A stretch of 64,000 bases of DNA from Cordilura impudica (Eukaryota > Arthropoda > Insecta > Diptera > Scathophagidae), in contig OY821517.1 in NCBI GenBank assembly GCA_963682025.1, positions 106,444,972 to 106,508,971 of the forward strand, in the 5' to 3' direction. A program made the translations under genes and the position numbers. Of this stretch, positions 1-12,900 are shown one piece after another. The notes beneath the pieces are model-generated. The model was given only the letters and a program-made list of their open reading frames with translations. It was not told where the DNA came from and did no database searches. How positions within the stretch are numbered: the first letter of the stretch is position 1; each line of letters opens with the position of its first letter.

Positions 1-297
1 CAAACCAACACTTTCTTGGCTTATTATTATTGTGAATGAAGATAATAAACTCATTAACAAACACATTACCAAATTTAATAAACACACACTTAGCATATGT
101 ATAATTTTATGTATGTGTTAGTAGCAACTTTAAATGCAATTTACTCAAAATAAAGGTAAAAATTTTAAAATCTGTAAATCTGGTGATCAGCTAAAAAGAA
201 ATACCTTTCAAATAATATACGTTTACTCAAAATCGGGATAAAACGGTAGAACAAAATATCGGTAACAAGAAATCGCCTGGCCTATTAATATTATAGA
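1..297 (-). mobile_element. Non-autonomous Helitron, copy 1 (cut by window edge)
   Basis: This is the same ~365-bp repeat as at 8898-9260 and 27587-27963. Read on the minus strand it starts TCTATAATATTAATAGGCC, and the base just outside (298) is T, giving the A|TC 5' junction expected of Helitrons. About 65 bp of the 3' (CTAG) side lies beyond the window. It contains no coding sequence. Confidence 0.7.
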
Positions 298-774
298 TAT
301 GAAATTAAAAAAAAAAATTATAAAACAATTTATTATTTATCAGATATATGTTTATAGTCTAAATTTAATTATTGTTTTTTAATTCAATGAAAATTTTTGT
401 TTTCTGATGTAAATTACTTAACAGAAAACGTTAACATTAACCTTCTCTATTCAAAGTCGTAACAGATATTTATTTCGTTATTTATCTTCAGAAGTCAACA
501 ATTATCATCAATTGCTAAAAATAGTCCTAGATGATTTCATTTTGCATTGATGACACATAAACTAATTTTAACAAAATTGCGCACATAAAATTTATAACAT
601 AAATAAATCGCAATACCTTTTTAACGAAATAATCGATTTTAATAAAAATTACAACTAATTGGTGGGAAAATGTTATTTAAATTAACTATTAAAATAAAAC
701 GCATTTTTTTGAGCTAATGATGATATTTTTATTGCATTGTTAAGTAGACATGTTCAGATTATGGCATATACCCC
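298..774. other. AT-rich non-coding stretch
   Basis: I see no gene, RNA or recognisable repeat here; it is AT-rich sequence between the Helitron and a mariner relic. Confidence 0.5.
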
Positions 775-1290
775 CACAGCTCTGAAGCCAGGCCCTAGCT
801 CTTTTAAAGAAAATTTTCGATGACATTTTGACAAAAATGTGGATCTATCTCACCGATGACGCATTGGATCTCGGGCTTGAGCTCAGGAATTGTTCGTGAT
901 ATAATCACATAGTCCTGAGATTTATAAAAAACCTCAAAGATAGCAGTTGCACGGCATTAAATCACATGATTTTTGGGAGACGATTCGGTCTACAAATCTT
1001 TAATCCAATAAATCGATTGTTTCTTGCACGGTGCGCCAGGTGACACCATCCTGCTGAAACCACATGTCATTTAGATCCACACCATCCACTTGAGACTGCA
1101 AGAACTAAGTTATCATGTTCACTGTAGGGCAATTTGTTTATGTTTTTGAGGAATAACGTGCTTAAACGCTTTCTTAGTACTTTCATTTGCTGGACACAGA
1201 TAATTTCCAAGCAAAAAGTTAGGTATTAATGGCTACTTTCTGCTTTCCATCACGAAAGCCAGGAGCCTTTTTTTATGGGAATAAGTTCTG
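775..1290 (-). pseudogene. Tc1/mariner transposase relic
   Basis: The minus strand carries decayed transposase coding sequence. About 1070-960 reads DMWFQQDGVTWR then ETIDLL, matching the WFQQDGATCHT...TIDLL block around the second catalytic Asp of the mariner-type family that also left the element at 2373-3180. Downstream (about 930-800) a frame-shifted remnant of the C-terminal block (proline-Glu-Leu... VIGEI...VIENF) can be followed. The reading frame is broken repeatedly by stops and indels, and no terminal repeats are obvious. This is a dead copy; family membership is inferred from motifs only. Confidence 0.6.
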
Positions 1291-2370
1291 GGTAGTTGCG
1301 TGAATTCGCATCTCTTAGCACCAAATGGTCATTATTTTTTTTGTATCATTCAACAGCCGATTTACTGTAATGACATGAGGCAAGATCAGTGGCGCGATTC
1401 AGTAACTTCTTTTAACGATAATCGAATCGTTAAAAAAAATATAACAACAAAATTATCGAATTTGGTATTCAGTAAAATTTTTAAACGACATTCGCTATTG
1501 TTAAAATCAGCTGTTGTTATCTAAACGACAACCATTTTTGTGTTTATTCAATCGATAAAAAGTTAAAATTGTAGGTTGAAATAGTAAAAATATTTTGCTT
1601 TTACTATAAAAACTTTTTTAATAAATAAAAAAATTAAATAGCATATTCAATACATTATTTTATTTTGAAATAAATAAACAAAAATATTAATAAAAAAATA
1701 AAGAAATTTAACATAAAGATAAAATCATCCTGTCAAACACAAAGTGATTTGTTTTTTTTTTCTATTCTTTGTGTTTTTCGCTTATTTTGACAGAGATGCC
1801 ACTCGTTTACAATTTAAATAGAAAAATAGATTTGTCGACTGTCGTTAAGGTGTACTTAGTCCCGGTTTACGCATACAATTTTTCTTTCTGAAACTATTTG
1901 AAATTCTCTTTTAAACTTTCATCCGTGTCTACACACTGAAATTTTTGTATTGAAATTCAAGATTTGTTCATGTTTACTTTATCATTTTATCTATTTATTT
2001 TATCATTTTATTTCATTAAATATACTTTATTTCAATTTATTATCTTTCTCAACACAAACGAACATAAAAATTAAAGAAAACGTAAAATAACTTCACTTTG
2101 AAAATTACGAAGCAAAAAACAAAAGAGAATTTCAGAGTACATGAAAGTCCGTACCCCTTGCCATTCTTCTCTCTCGTCTCACCTATAAACTCAAGACTTT
2201 CAGCAAGAAAACTTTCATATGTAAACCAGCACTTAGTGAATCACTTAATCGCTAGTGCAAACAATAATAGCTGTCGATATATTTTGCGATTGTCGGATCG
2301 TTAAATTTACAGAATCGCATTACAGGCCGAAAAAACGTAGATATACCTCATTTTGATTTAAGAATGGAAG
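1291..2370. other. AT-rich non-coding stretch
   Basis: Only short chance reading frames are present. I see no recognisable gene or repeat. Confidence 0.5.
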
Positions 2371-2372
2371 TA

Positions 2373-3180
2373 AAGGGTGTTTTTTTAATGGTGCAATATT
2401 TTCGAGTTGGTTTGGGTTGCCATTTCATCATGGATATACAAATTGTTGAAATTTTCTGCCATAATAATGGTTCGGTTCGTCAAACTTATCATGCACTTCG
2501 TCCATTTTATGGTAGTCGTAATCGTCCATCAGAGCGGTTAATTAGAATAACTATGGATCGGTTTCGCATCATGTTTACTCTTAATGATAATAGGTATCGC
2601 GTAAGACGCGAAACACTGAACACTGAAACAACTGTAGCCGCTGTATAGCAAAACATTGAAGAAGATGCACATCAATCAATTCGGAAAATGGGGATGTGTC
2701 CATCCAATTTATGAAAGATTTTTTCGACATAATCTAGGTTTTTTGAGTTTTTAAGATTCAACCATTATATGAACGACCATTATATGAACGCCAATTCGGC
2801 CAAGGTACTGAAGCTCAAATTGAAAGTGATTTATTTTTTCCATACAAAATGTTATTCAGCGATGAAGCTCATTTTTGGTTGAATAGGTACGTAAATAAAC
2901 AAAATTGCTGCATTTGGAATGAAGATAATCCACGATTTTTTTGGTCGTGTAAGGTCACTTGTCTTCGCAGATAAACCAGAAACAATTGAATACCTCGAAA
3001 TCAGCATTCAACGAGTTATTGGCGAAATACGGCTGCAAATGCTACGAGAAGTGTGTGAAAATTTGAATTCCAGATTGCGCCAAGGCGGCCACATATTTAA
3101 AAATTGAAATTTATATGGAAAATATTTTTTTTTTGTTTTATTTTAATTCAAAGCTCTGTAACTCTTAAAAAAACACCCGT
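2373..3180 (+). mobile_element. mariner-like element, internally deleted transposase
   Basis: The element is bounded by inverted ends AAGGGTGTTTTTTTAA (left) and, in reverse complement, ACGGGTGTTTTTTTAA (right), with TA dinucleotides at 2371-2372 and 3181-3182 as the target duplication. The transposase N-terminus starts about 2430 (MDIQIVEIFCHNNGSVRQ, helix-turn-helix region). Later comes the SDEAHFWLN...NKQNC block with the first catalytic Asp (about 2860), followed directly by the C-terminal ADKPETIEYLE...VIGEI...GGHIFKN segment ending at 3106. The central part with the second catalytic Asp (WFQQDGA) is missing, and stops and frameshifts break the frame. It is a non-autonomous, decayed copy. 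Motif order is seen in the sequence; superfamily assignment rests on known mariner/Tc1 motifs. Confidence 0.75.
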
Positions 3181-3384
3181 TAGTCTCTTTTGCCACCATT
3201 AAAATATGTACAAATCGGTGTTAATCGTACGCCTTACGAACTCCTTCTTTCCCTACCACTACAAAGAGCTTTCGAAACTAATAACTTTTTCGGGAACTTT
3301 GTGTTATTTTGTATCTTAAATTGTTCTTGGATATTCCTGGAAGTTTTGGCTACATTAAAATCCTTCTGAACTCTTTAAGTTTTT

Positions 3385-3736
3385 ATCAGACCGTATGAAA
3401 TTGTCGTAAAATCCAGATTATCACATATGTGTACATATATTCATAAAAAGCTGATTCCCGATTTTCACTTAAATGTATCCAAAACAAAAATATTGCATAG
3501 ATTTTTTCAAATTAGTTTAATGTCTGTTTTTGAGAAAAATAAGTGATTTTACTAGATATGGTCATGATTGGTCCATTTTTGACCTGGTCCCCATATGAAA
3601 ATGACATCAGATATGAACATTTCATATCTGGACACCACAATAAAACTTATATTTGATTTGTGCTTATTTTCTATATCCAGTTATTGCCCCAGCAAAGTTG
3701 GATCCTTTTGGACCGACTTTAATTTCCTTACTTGTT
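3385..3736 (+). mobile_element. DINE-like repeat, 5'-truncated
   Basis: Only the 3' half is present: the AAATCCAGATTATC segment through the CCGACTTTAATTTCCTTACTTGT terminus is recognisable against the full copies (4-20 base stretches shared). It abuts the next copy head to tail with no spacer. Confidence 0.6.
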
Positions 3737-4516
3737 ATACCCTATACCACTATGTGGTTTGGGTATAATGACTTTGTGCTGCTGTTTGTAACAACCAAAA
3801 ATATTTGACCCAGACCCATCTTTAATTATACCGATCGAATCAGAATCACTTTTTGAGTTGATTTAACAACGTCCGTCCGTCCGTCCGTCCGTCTGTGTGT
3901 CCATGTAAACCTTGTAATCAAACTGCAGGTCGCAAATATGAATATATTTTGATGAAATTTGGTATATAAGCTTTTATCGGCCATGAGATGAACGCTATTG
4001 AAATAGGTGAAATTCGGTCCATGTTCAGACCTAGCCCCCATACAAATTACCCCTATGAAATCGACATAAATTGCCATAAGATCCAAATTGTCATATAGAT
4101 CTTACTCAAATTGGGTTTGTATGCGTTCATTACATCCATTAATGAGTAGTCCAAAAATGATCCCTTTGGTGTCATATAGAGCTGCTTCCCAATATTAACT
4201 TAAATCTATTAACAAACAAAAATATTGCACTGATTCTTCTCAAATTTTGTTTGTATATGTTTTTGCAAAATACAAGAGACGTTACCAACCATGGTCAGGA
4301 TCGGTCCATTTTTGGACCTAGTCCCCATATAGATATAGCATCCGATATGAACTTTTTCATATCTGCAGCCAAAAAAATTAATAAAAATCCCACTCAAATT
4401 TGGTTTTTGCTTATTTTCTATGTCCAGTTAGTTGGGCCTAAGAGATAGGGTTTCCAAACGCATGGTATAGGGTATCGTATAGTCGGTCTAGACCGACTAT
4501 AATTTTCTTAGTTGTT
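3737..4516 (+). mobile_element. DINE-1/mini-me-like repeat, full length
   Basis: This is a reference copy of the commonest repeat in the window. It starts TATACCCTATACCAC, has a (GTCC)n run at 3871-3895 followed by GTCTGTGTGTCCATG, and ends with the perfect palindrome TAGTCGGTCTAGACCGACTA (4480-4499) followed by TAATTTTCTTAGTTGTT. A (GTCY)n core plus a terminal hairpin is the arrangement known for dipteran mini-me/DINE-1 (Helentron-related) elements. No target-site duplication is visible, as expected for that class. Class assignment is by structure, not by search. Confidence 0.75.
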
Positions 4517-6365
4517 TTATATTAGTTTATTAACCAATAAACTTTGGCACGCCAAATCTAAATTTGGGAAAAATAGTTTTTTTTTTTGTATTTTTGACTT
4601 AGTTTTTGGGAACTGGACGTAAAAATCATTAAACTATTTCAAAGATTATAAATCTACGCAAAATTATCTTTCGTTTGAGTATAATCATGTCGGTATGTGT
4701 TTCAGGATATCTTCTGATATTGCAAGGATGTTAAAATTTTCTAAACATTTCATGACGTTTTTCCTTAGTTGAAAAACTATGATTGATCGTAAGAAGAAGC
4801 TAGCTTATGAATCTGCAGATTCTTACATTCTTTTCGTGATAAATACTTTTATTCCAGGAAAAACTATGAATGGTCGTCATATAATCGACACGCCTAAGGA
4901 AATGCTCATTCCAAGCACTTTTTGTGTGGCAATTTGCTAATGAACATTAGAGATAAATTGATATATAAGTTCATTTGTGATGACAATTCTGACCAAATCT
5001 TCTGGTATTGAAAAATTATATTAAAAAAAAAAAAAAAAAAAAAAAAGAAACGTATACATAAAAAAGTAACGTAGCTTATGTTCTCAATTTTTCCAGAAAA
5101 TTCCATAAATATATAATATATAATATAATATATTTTTTTTTATCAAGTTCCCCATTTAGTTAAATAGAAATCAACAATTTACATTTTAAGTTGAGACACT
5201 ACTCTCGCCCAATATTAAACACGTACTTTGTTTGCCAACTCATTGTTTTCCATTTACTGCGCCGATGCGTATAATAATGTGGATTAAATGTGTTTGCTGG
5301 GTTGGTCTCCCTTAAACTCTACAATATGTTTTTACGGGCCTACGTGCCATTGTACATGTTTATTTTTGTTATGTTTGTTGCTATTCCAATGTTTCTGATT
5401 ATTTTTATTTTCGTAAATATATTTACAAGGAATTGTGAGAAGTGGTGGGCAAGAAGAAGAATGAACACTGGCTACATTATGCTACAAGAAAAAAACAACA
5501 GCAACAACAAAACAAACTCGTTGCACTGGTGTTATGTTTTTATTACGCAGTTTGTTTTGCTTGTGATATTTGTTTTTTTTTCTATCTTATAAAGAAAAAA
5601 TGAATAGAGATGAAATGCATACGAATACATTAGATACATACATGTACTCGTATTCTCGCGTACTAGTATAAAAGTATGTATATTCAAAATTAAAAAAATT
5701 AAAGCATTGCGTGAGGCCGGATTTACTTTTTTTTTATTAAAATAAATTTATTTCAGAGAAGGTTGTTAATAGATTGTTAAAATAGTGTGTGTAATAAAAA
5801 CTCCGCCATTTTGGTCGTTGTTATCGTATCGTTTTTATAATATGCTTAATTTTATAATGACATATGTGTGCTTTAAACAAATTCAGCTCTAGATGATTTT
5901 TGTTTTGTTTTTGTATTTCTTTATTTTTTTTCACTCTTTGTATTTTTGTTTAAAGTTTTTGTGTTTTTATTTTACTTTGCCATTCAGTGGCTACAACACA
6001 ACTTTGTGTCAAATCGCTAAAACTTCTTTCTTAGATAGTCATTCTATTTTAAACGTATCGGAACATTACAATCCAATACTATATATATTATTGATCCTTA
6101 TCACAGCTGGAAAGGATGCATTCTCTCCCGAGGAGAAGAATTCTGTTCGTTGGCTCAAATTATAAAAATATTGTATGTCATTATGTTAGGCCAATTTGAG
6201 TTTAAGGATAGTTTAATCTCTATTCTATGGGATCGATAGTTATGAATGAAAATGTGAATATATTTCCATAATTTTCTAAAAAGAAAAAGAAATCGCGAAA
6301 GAAATTTAAACGAAACCTTTGGCGTATACACATGTGGCTGTTAAAATAGGGGCACCTGTATATTT
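4517..6365. other. AT-rich non-coding stretch with poly(A) run
   Basis: I see no supportable gene. A ~23-bp A-run lies at 5022-5046. The 100-residue frame at 5290-5592 begins with GTG, is hydrophobic only because of T-richness, and matches nothing I recognise. Confidence 0.5.
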
Positions 6366-7093
6366 ATATCCTATACCACCATAATGAGTTTGTGCTGATG
6401 TTTGTAACTACAAAAATATGTGACCTAGACCCATCTTCTGTTATACAGATCGATTAAGAATCACTCTCTGAGTCGATTTGGCTATGTCCGTCCGTCCGTC
6501 TGTCTGTGTGTTCATGCAAACCTTATCAAACTACAGGTCTCAAATATGAATTTATTTTGATGCAATTTTGTATATAAGCTTTCATCGGTCACAAGACGAA
6601 TGATACTAAAATGGATGAAAATCGGTGCATTTATAGACTTAGTCCCCATACAAATGACCCCTATGAGATCGCCTTAAATTGAAATAAGATCCAAATTGTT
6701 ATACGGATGCCGGTAAAATTTGGTTTGTGTGTGTTAATTGCATCCATTGAACACTAGTCAAAAAATAAACCCTGTTGGATCATTCTTAGTCATAGGCCCC
6801 ATATAAATCTGCTTCACTTAAATCTCTCAAAAAACAAAAATAGTTGCACAGAATTTTCTCACATTGTGTTTGTATACGTTTTTGCAAATTTTAAGTGACT
6901 ATGGTCTGGATCGGTACATTTTTGGACCTAGTCCCTATATAAATATAGCATCCGATATGAACTTTTTCATTTCTGCAGACAAAAAAATTAATAATGGTAT
7001 TATATCCAATTATTTAGACCTAAAACCCTTTCTCTAAACGCATGGTATAGGGTATCGCATAGGTCGAGATCGACTATAATTTTCTTACTTGTT
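6366..7093 (+). mobile_element. DINE-like repeat, diverged full length
   Basis: It starts TATCCTATACCACC, carries a GTCCGTCCGTCTGTCTGTG core at about 6487-6505, and ends GACTATAATTTTCTTACTTGTT. It has more substitutions than the 3737 copy, so it is probably an older insertion. Confidence 0.7.
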
Positions 7094-7846
7094 TTTTTTT
7101 TTTTTTAATTTTGTCTGTTACGTGACTTTTTGAATGAAACACGTTGTTTTTTATCAAAAAGAAAATTTTGTTTCTCCTTCTAGCTCAGTACACTATGTTC
7201 AACATTTCTGCATTTTTTACCCCTTTTTCCCACCCTGCCAGTTCTTTAGGTTTGATAGAAAATAGTCTCAGGGGGTTAAGTCCGCAGAATATTGCGGAAG
7301 AGGATAAGCAATTTGTAGCATTGGATTGAGGATAAAGCACTTTCTTCTTGGCGATCGTTTTTTTAATCGTCTTTGAATCGGTTCAACAAGTATAAGTATA
7401 ATGGTAATGGTAATCCCAAATGCTTTCGCTATACTATGCCTTGACATCAAAAATCTCGTTCACTTTCACTATCCTTTCGGCCAACAGCATTGGGTTTGTG
7501 CGATCACAACAAAACTCAGTAAACCACTGTTTTACCATTGAAATTTATAGTTATGAGAACCCATTGTACATATATAGCTTTTCCTTTTTTTTTTTTTTTT
7601 TTGTTGAGTGATGGTTTTTCCACAAAACTCGAGGTTGATGCTTTGAATAGCTACCAAACACAAACTTAATGATTGACCTTGCTCAAAGTGTTACCGTAGT
7701 CTTTTAATAGATGTTAGTTGAAAGGAGCAGTGCTGATTCTCAATTAGCTACCAGGAAAGTGCAAAAAGTCACGGTGTTTGTTATTGATCAGCTATCATAG
7801 TTTTCATCGGTCAAAGAGTTTTTGATTTTTATTTTATTCGAAGTTA
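7094..7846. other. Non-coding stretch upstream of Tc1 relic
   Basis: No gene is recognised. It may include the unrecognised 5' end of the Tc1 relic that follows, but I could not pair terminal inverted repeats. Confidence 0.4.
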
Positions 7847-8790
7847 TGAATTGTAATAGTGTTACTTTGGAATCAAAAGTTGCTGTAAAGACTGCCTTCA
7901 GAACTTTTGTCCCATAGTGAAATATCTAATAGACGTGATGTTTCACGAAAATGTGTTTACAATGTTGTAAACAAAATAACTTTCTGCCGAAGAATCACTG
8001 ACAAATAAACCCGGGCAAGAACGTTCTAAACGTAAAATTCCTGCAGAAGATCGTCATTTAGTGAAAATGTGTAAGCGAAATCGATCCGCTGGTAGTCGCC
8101 AACTAGCTTCCGAATCAAATCAATTAGCGCAAGTACCACCCGTCGCCGTTTTCTTCCACATGGTCTCAGAAGCTACACCAAAAACATCGCCATTACCTTA
8201 ACAAGCTTCAGACTGAAAAAAATTTGATTGGTGCAAGAGGGGTTCGTAAATTGGACAGAAAGAGACTGAAATCGGTTCGTTTTTAGCGATGAATCACATT
8301 TCGAGTGGATCATTCGAAAAATTTGATCATTTGTTCGGAGTACAATGCAGAAACAGGATCAGCCATTCTGTTTTCAGCCAAGAGTACAAGGTGGTGGTGG
8401 ACCTGATAGTGTATTATTATTATTGTTATTATTATCTTATGCTAGAAAATATATTGAATTGATTTTCGAAAAATTTCCAGCATATGACAAACGAATTTTG
8501 GAACAACGCAAGAAATGGCTCCATGTCATAAGGCGAAATTTTCGATTGATTGGTTTAAAAACAAAAAGTATCTGCGTTAGATTGGCCAGATATATGTACA
8601 TCCAATCGAAAGTATATGGGCTATTATGGATCGCGATATTGAAAAATACAAAATATCAACAAAAGACAAATTGGAAAATGCTAAAAAGGACATTTGGTCG
8701 AAAATTTCTGTAGACGAGTGCTCTAGGTTGATCAATTCGATTCCAAAAGGAATAAAATGTGTATTAAAATCTAAAGGCGGATTTATTTAA
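7847..8790 (+). pseudogene. Tc1-like transposase relic
   Basis: Decayed Tc1-family transposase. Recognisable blocks in order: SVTLESKVAVKTAFR (start of the DNA-binding domain, about 7860); KPGQERSKRKIPAEDRHLV then KMCKRNRSAGSRQLASES (linker, about 8010-8120); VFSDESHFEW with the first catalytic Asp (about 8280-8310); a V-Q-G-G-G block (8385-8400); then LDWPDICTSNRKYMG corresponding to the DWPxxSPDLNPIExxWG block, in which the catalytic Glu region is lost (about 8577-8628). The C-terminus is clean (KLENAKKDIWSKISVDEC...RLINSIPKG...SKGGFI, stop at 8788-8790). At least three frameshifts and an internal deletion separate the blocks. Not functional. Confidence 0.7.
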
Positions 8791-8897
8791 TCTTACTGAT
8801 CCGATACATGGATTTGAATTTAAATTTATTACAGTCGTGTGCTATAATTTACTAATCTAATAAAAGTATGTATATTCTTTTCAAGTTTTAATATTTA

Positions 8898-9260
8898 CTA
8901 GCAGATTCCAGCGCTCGAAATTCGAGTGCAATTTCTAAACAACTTTCAACTTAGCCAATTCACAAACCAAAACGTTTTTGGTTTATTATTATTGTGAATG
9001 AAGATGACAAACTCATTAACAAACACATTACCAAATTTAATAAACACATACATAGCAAATGTATAATTTTATGTACATATGTGTTAGTAGCAACTATATA
9101 TGCAATTTACTCAAAATGAAGGAAAAAATTTAAAAATCTGTAAATCTGGTGAACAGCTAAAAAGAAATACCTTTCAAATAATATGCGTTTGGTCAAAATC
9201 GGGATAAAACGGTAGAAGAAAACATCGGTAACAAAAAATCGCCTAGCCTATTAATATAGA
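8898..9260 (-). mobile_element. Non-autonomous Helitron, copy 2 (complete)
   Basis: Complete 363-bp copy with canonical Helitron ends on the minus strand. The 5' end is TCTATATTAATAGGC at 9260 with flanking A (plus-strand T at 9261). The 3' end is CTAG at 8901-8898 followed by flanking T (plus-strand A at 8897). Nine bases upstream of CTAG is a hairpin (GCACTCGAA / TTCGAGCGC). There is no terminal inverted repeat, no target duplication and no coding sequence. Ends and hairpin are seen directly; the class follows from known Helitron structure. Confidence 0.8.
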
Positions 9261-9353
9261 TTACTGAAATGTTATAAGTTCTATAGAAGCGCGCTATAAT
9301 TTTGAGCAGTACTTTATACTTAATTTAATCTATAATTTTTCAAATATACATAA

Positions 9354-9908
9354 TCAGCCCAATTACAAATATTCTCAAGGAATTTCTTTCTCACGGAAAA
9401 TAGTTTTCTCAAGAAAAAAATCCTCCAATCATAAATTCCGCGTGAACAAAAAAAAAAATGAATAAGTGGCATCATCGAATTTTGAAGCCAGTTATTTTGC
9501 TTATTGACAATTAATATTCTATTTTTTTTTGTGTGCAAACGAAAATAAATTTGTTTTAAAGAAAAAATTAAATGAAAAAATGAATAGAATAACAACAACG
9601 AAATAGCTAAAGGATTGCTAGAACTCAATTGCGGGCTGAATCTATGGAAAACGCAATCAATGCCTGAATTGGCTTTCATTAAAGTTAACAAAAGTTGAAG
9701 TTGGGCTTTATTTGTGGTCTTCAACCCACAAGAACAATAAAATATTAATTGTATTTATTTAAATTTTGTTTTATCAAAATACTTCTTACATTTTTATATA
9801 AACTCCCGTCTGTTTTGCAAGGGAAATTTTTTGAGGGAAAAAACTTTTCCAAAGGAAAAGGGAGAAGTGAGATATTTCATGCGGAATTTTCGTTTAGAAT
9901 TGGGCTGA
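9354..9908. mobile_element. Foldback-type element with TCAGCCCAATT ends, copy 1
   Basis: The 555-bp repeat starts TCAGCCCAATTAC and ends GAATTGGGCTGA, so the ends are inverted. Sub-terminal blocks (TTCTCAAGGAATTTC..., AAAATTTTTTGAGGGAA...) are also self-complementary. A second copy in the opposite orientation lies at 50297-50864. It has no coding capacity. The superfamily is unknown; no clear target duplication is seen. Confidence 0.65.
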
Positions 9909-12900
9909 ATGTGAAAAATATTTTCATTATAAATTTTAAATAAACTGTTTAATTTTTTTATTTATATTTTTGGTCAAGAAAACTTTAATAATTTGAAAAC
10001 CATTATTAGCGTTTTTTCCCTCAAAACTAACGAAACAACACTGACACAATTTTGTATGTGTTTTTTTAATTTTATTTTGCTTTTGAATTTCTTTATTTAA
10101 AAATTGTTATTGGTGTTTTTGTTGTCATTGTTTACTACACAAACACTTGCAAACGCTCACGTAGCTCCTCTAGATGCTCTAACCGGCAACGTAAAAAGTT
10201 GTATTCATCGACTGCGCGGATTCATATTTAATCAGAATATCTTGAACACTCGTACAAGACACTCGTGTTTTTCTACAAATTAAAAACAACCCAAAAATAA
10301 ATATATTGAGAATTATTCTTCAAAACCCTCAAACATTAAAAAAAAAACTTGTATAACATAAATACCAAGTAAAATTACAATCTGACTACAATTCAGGTCA
10401 TTTGTAAATAAAGTGAAATAATATACAGTGTTTAAACAAAGTCTTAACAAAAGAACTTATTAAATTAAATGAAATATAATAAAACAACAGCTATCACTCA
10501 ACCAACTAATGATAAGATTAGAACAACAAATATTAAGTTTGAATATAAAATCTGTAATACGACAAAAAGATTTCATAAAGTAAAGATAAGACTTATAAAA
10601 GATTTGAAAAAGTTTTGAAGTGCACTAAAGTAAGACATTTTACAAAAATATTGTGTACATTAAAAATTTGGAACTTGAAACAAAAATAAACACACACAAA
10701 AATTTGTATTCGTTGGTTTTTGGAAAAAAACCATTAAATTGTGTCAAAGAAATTATTGAAAGAAACAACACTCTGTGGTAGAGAATTTCAGTAATCTTCA
10801 ACTGTCTAGGTAATGTTAACATTTAAATTGTTTTTTTTTTTTTTAGTTTTATTTTATGTATATAAAATTTAGTTATGGGCTGTTTTTTTTATTCTTTGTG
10901 CGTATGTGCTGTGTTTTCTTTCTTTACCCCGATTTTTCGGTATTTTTATCTTTTATGATTTTTTTTCACAATTACACCATTCACCCGTTTAAACGGCCCT
11001 ATCAATGCAGGCATTTCTTATGAATGACCTTTTCATCTCTTATTAAATTAGTTGAATTCTTATCAAAACTTTCATTATTTAGTTTTTTTTTTTTTATAAT
11101 CACAGATTCTCTCGAATCACGTATTCTCGAATAACTAAGTACTGGTGTAATATGTATGCCTTTTGTATTTCATTGAATATGCTTAATATATTTTCTATAG
11201 CAACTTTTCATTCCATGATTATAGTATGTATATAATGCAAAACCATTTCGTTGCCAAAGAAAAACCATAAAGTTTTGTAAGAAAAAAGTCGGAATTTATT
11301 GTATTTATATAATTAGAATTAAATGTTTTCCGTCATATTTTTAAATAGATCGCACACACTGGTAAGCATCTGTAAATATTAAATAAATTTTTTATTATTT
11401 TGGAAGATCGATACAGGTTTGACGTAGTTTCTTTATTCTGTTGTTTATTTAAGACAACTTTATGGTCAATAAAATGTGTTTCTTATGAAAAATTTTATAA
11501 TTTAAGAAATACGATAAATATTTATCTTTAACTCAGGAATTATTCGTTACATTAATTCTGTTAGCGACTCGATTCGATATAGCAATGTCCGTCTGTCTGT
11601 CTATTGAAATCACGCTCATACACAAAGAAAGAACATTTACCTCGATAAAATTAGTATAATATTGTGTGTCATTATTTCGAGCAGGTTGGTATTGAAATTG
11701 GAGCCTCTATACGTAAGAGGTAAGGAATGACATATGAAAATGTAAAGATACTCCGATAAAATTTCATATAAAAAACTAAAAATAATGGAAAATTAGAAGA
11801 AAAAAAAAAAAAAAAAAAAAAGTGTAATTGTATGTACATTTATGCTCATTGTATTTAAAAATTGCTTTCATTAAAAAATCACAAAAATGCCTAAAATTAA
11901 TTTGTTGTTAATTATCTTTGCCTCTTGGTGTTGACAGCCTTGGTTATAATTTTGTGCTTAGAACACGGGTGGAGGATATCAAAGATTAGGCATGGCCGTA
12001 ATTTAACATTCTTCTTATTTTTTTAACTGCCAGTTTGATCATAGATTGGTATATTTTATCTTAAGTTAGAAACCATTTATAATATTGAATGTTATGTTAT
12101 TGAAAATAAGTAAAAAAACTGTTAGTTTTGAAATGGACGTGTTTGTTTTGAATATCGTAATTAATGAAAAATTAAAAAAAATATATATATATATATGTAT
12201 AAGTATATATTTTTCTAAAATTTTGCCGTAGCAAAAATGCAAAATTACTAGGTTATAAAATAGAAGAGGAGCATACTTAATCATACTCAATGATAAACAT
12301 TGATCAATAATTTTTTTTTTACCAGTTATACTATAATAATAGCACTATTAAATATTAAAAATTTTGATTGATCAATAAACCCTAATAAATCGGTTGGCAA
12401 TTATACAAAAATAATAATAATAATAATAATACAGAAATGTTAATGCAAAATAGTAATATAGCACTCATTTAAGTGAACGTTCATATCATAAATTTTGATA
12501 AAACAAAATTCAAAGAACATACATTTTTTAACCTAGCAAAATCGCTTGATTTTACCTTAGTGGCCGAAGCATAGCCGCTAATAACTTTATAAACAATTTT
12601 ACAAATTTTACCCTTAACAAAATTGTACCCTTGCAAAATTGCAAAATAGCAATATTGTACTCATTTAAGCGAACGTTTCTATCATAAGTTGCTTTGTTTT
12701 ACCCTAGTTTCCATAGCGACTTCCATAATAACCTTTAATTAAGTTTATACACAAAAATTTACTCTTGCATTTTTAACGTACACAAATCATTAACATTTTT
12801 CTATGTTTATATACATATTTCATGATAATATGAAATTAATTTCAGTAGTTGTAATCTGTTTTGTTTATTTTTAATTACGTGCATACATAAATTTCTCGTT

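Noticed and set aside
5290..5592. Hydrophobic 100-residue frame as a membrane protein gene
   Set aside because: No ATG start, T-rich low complexity, no context and no homology recognised.
10141..10330. Promoter and first exon of larp
   Set aside because: The composition is suggestive, but no TATA, initiator or DPE set could be fixed and no donor leads convincingly to exon A.
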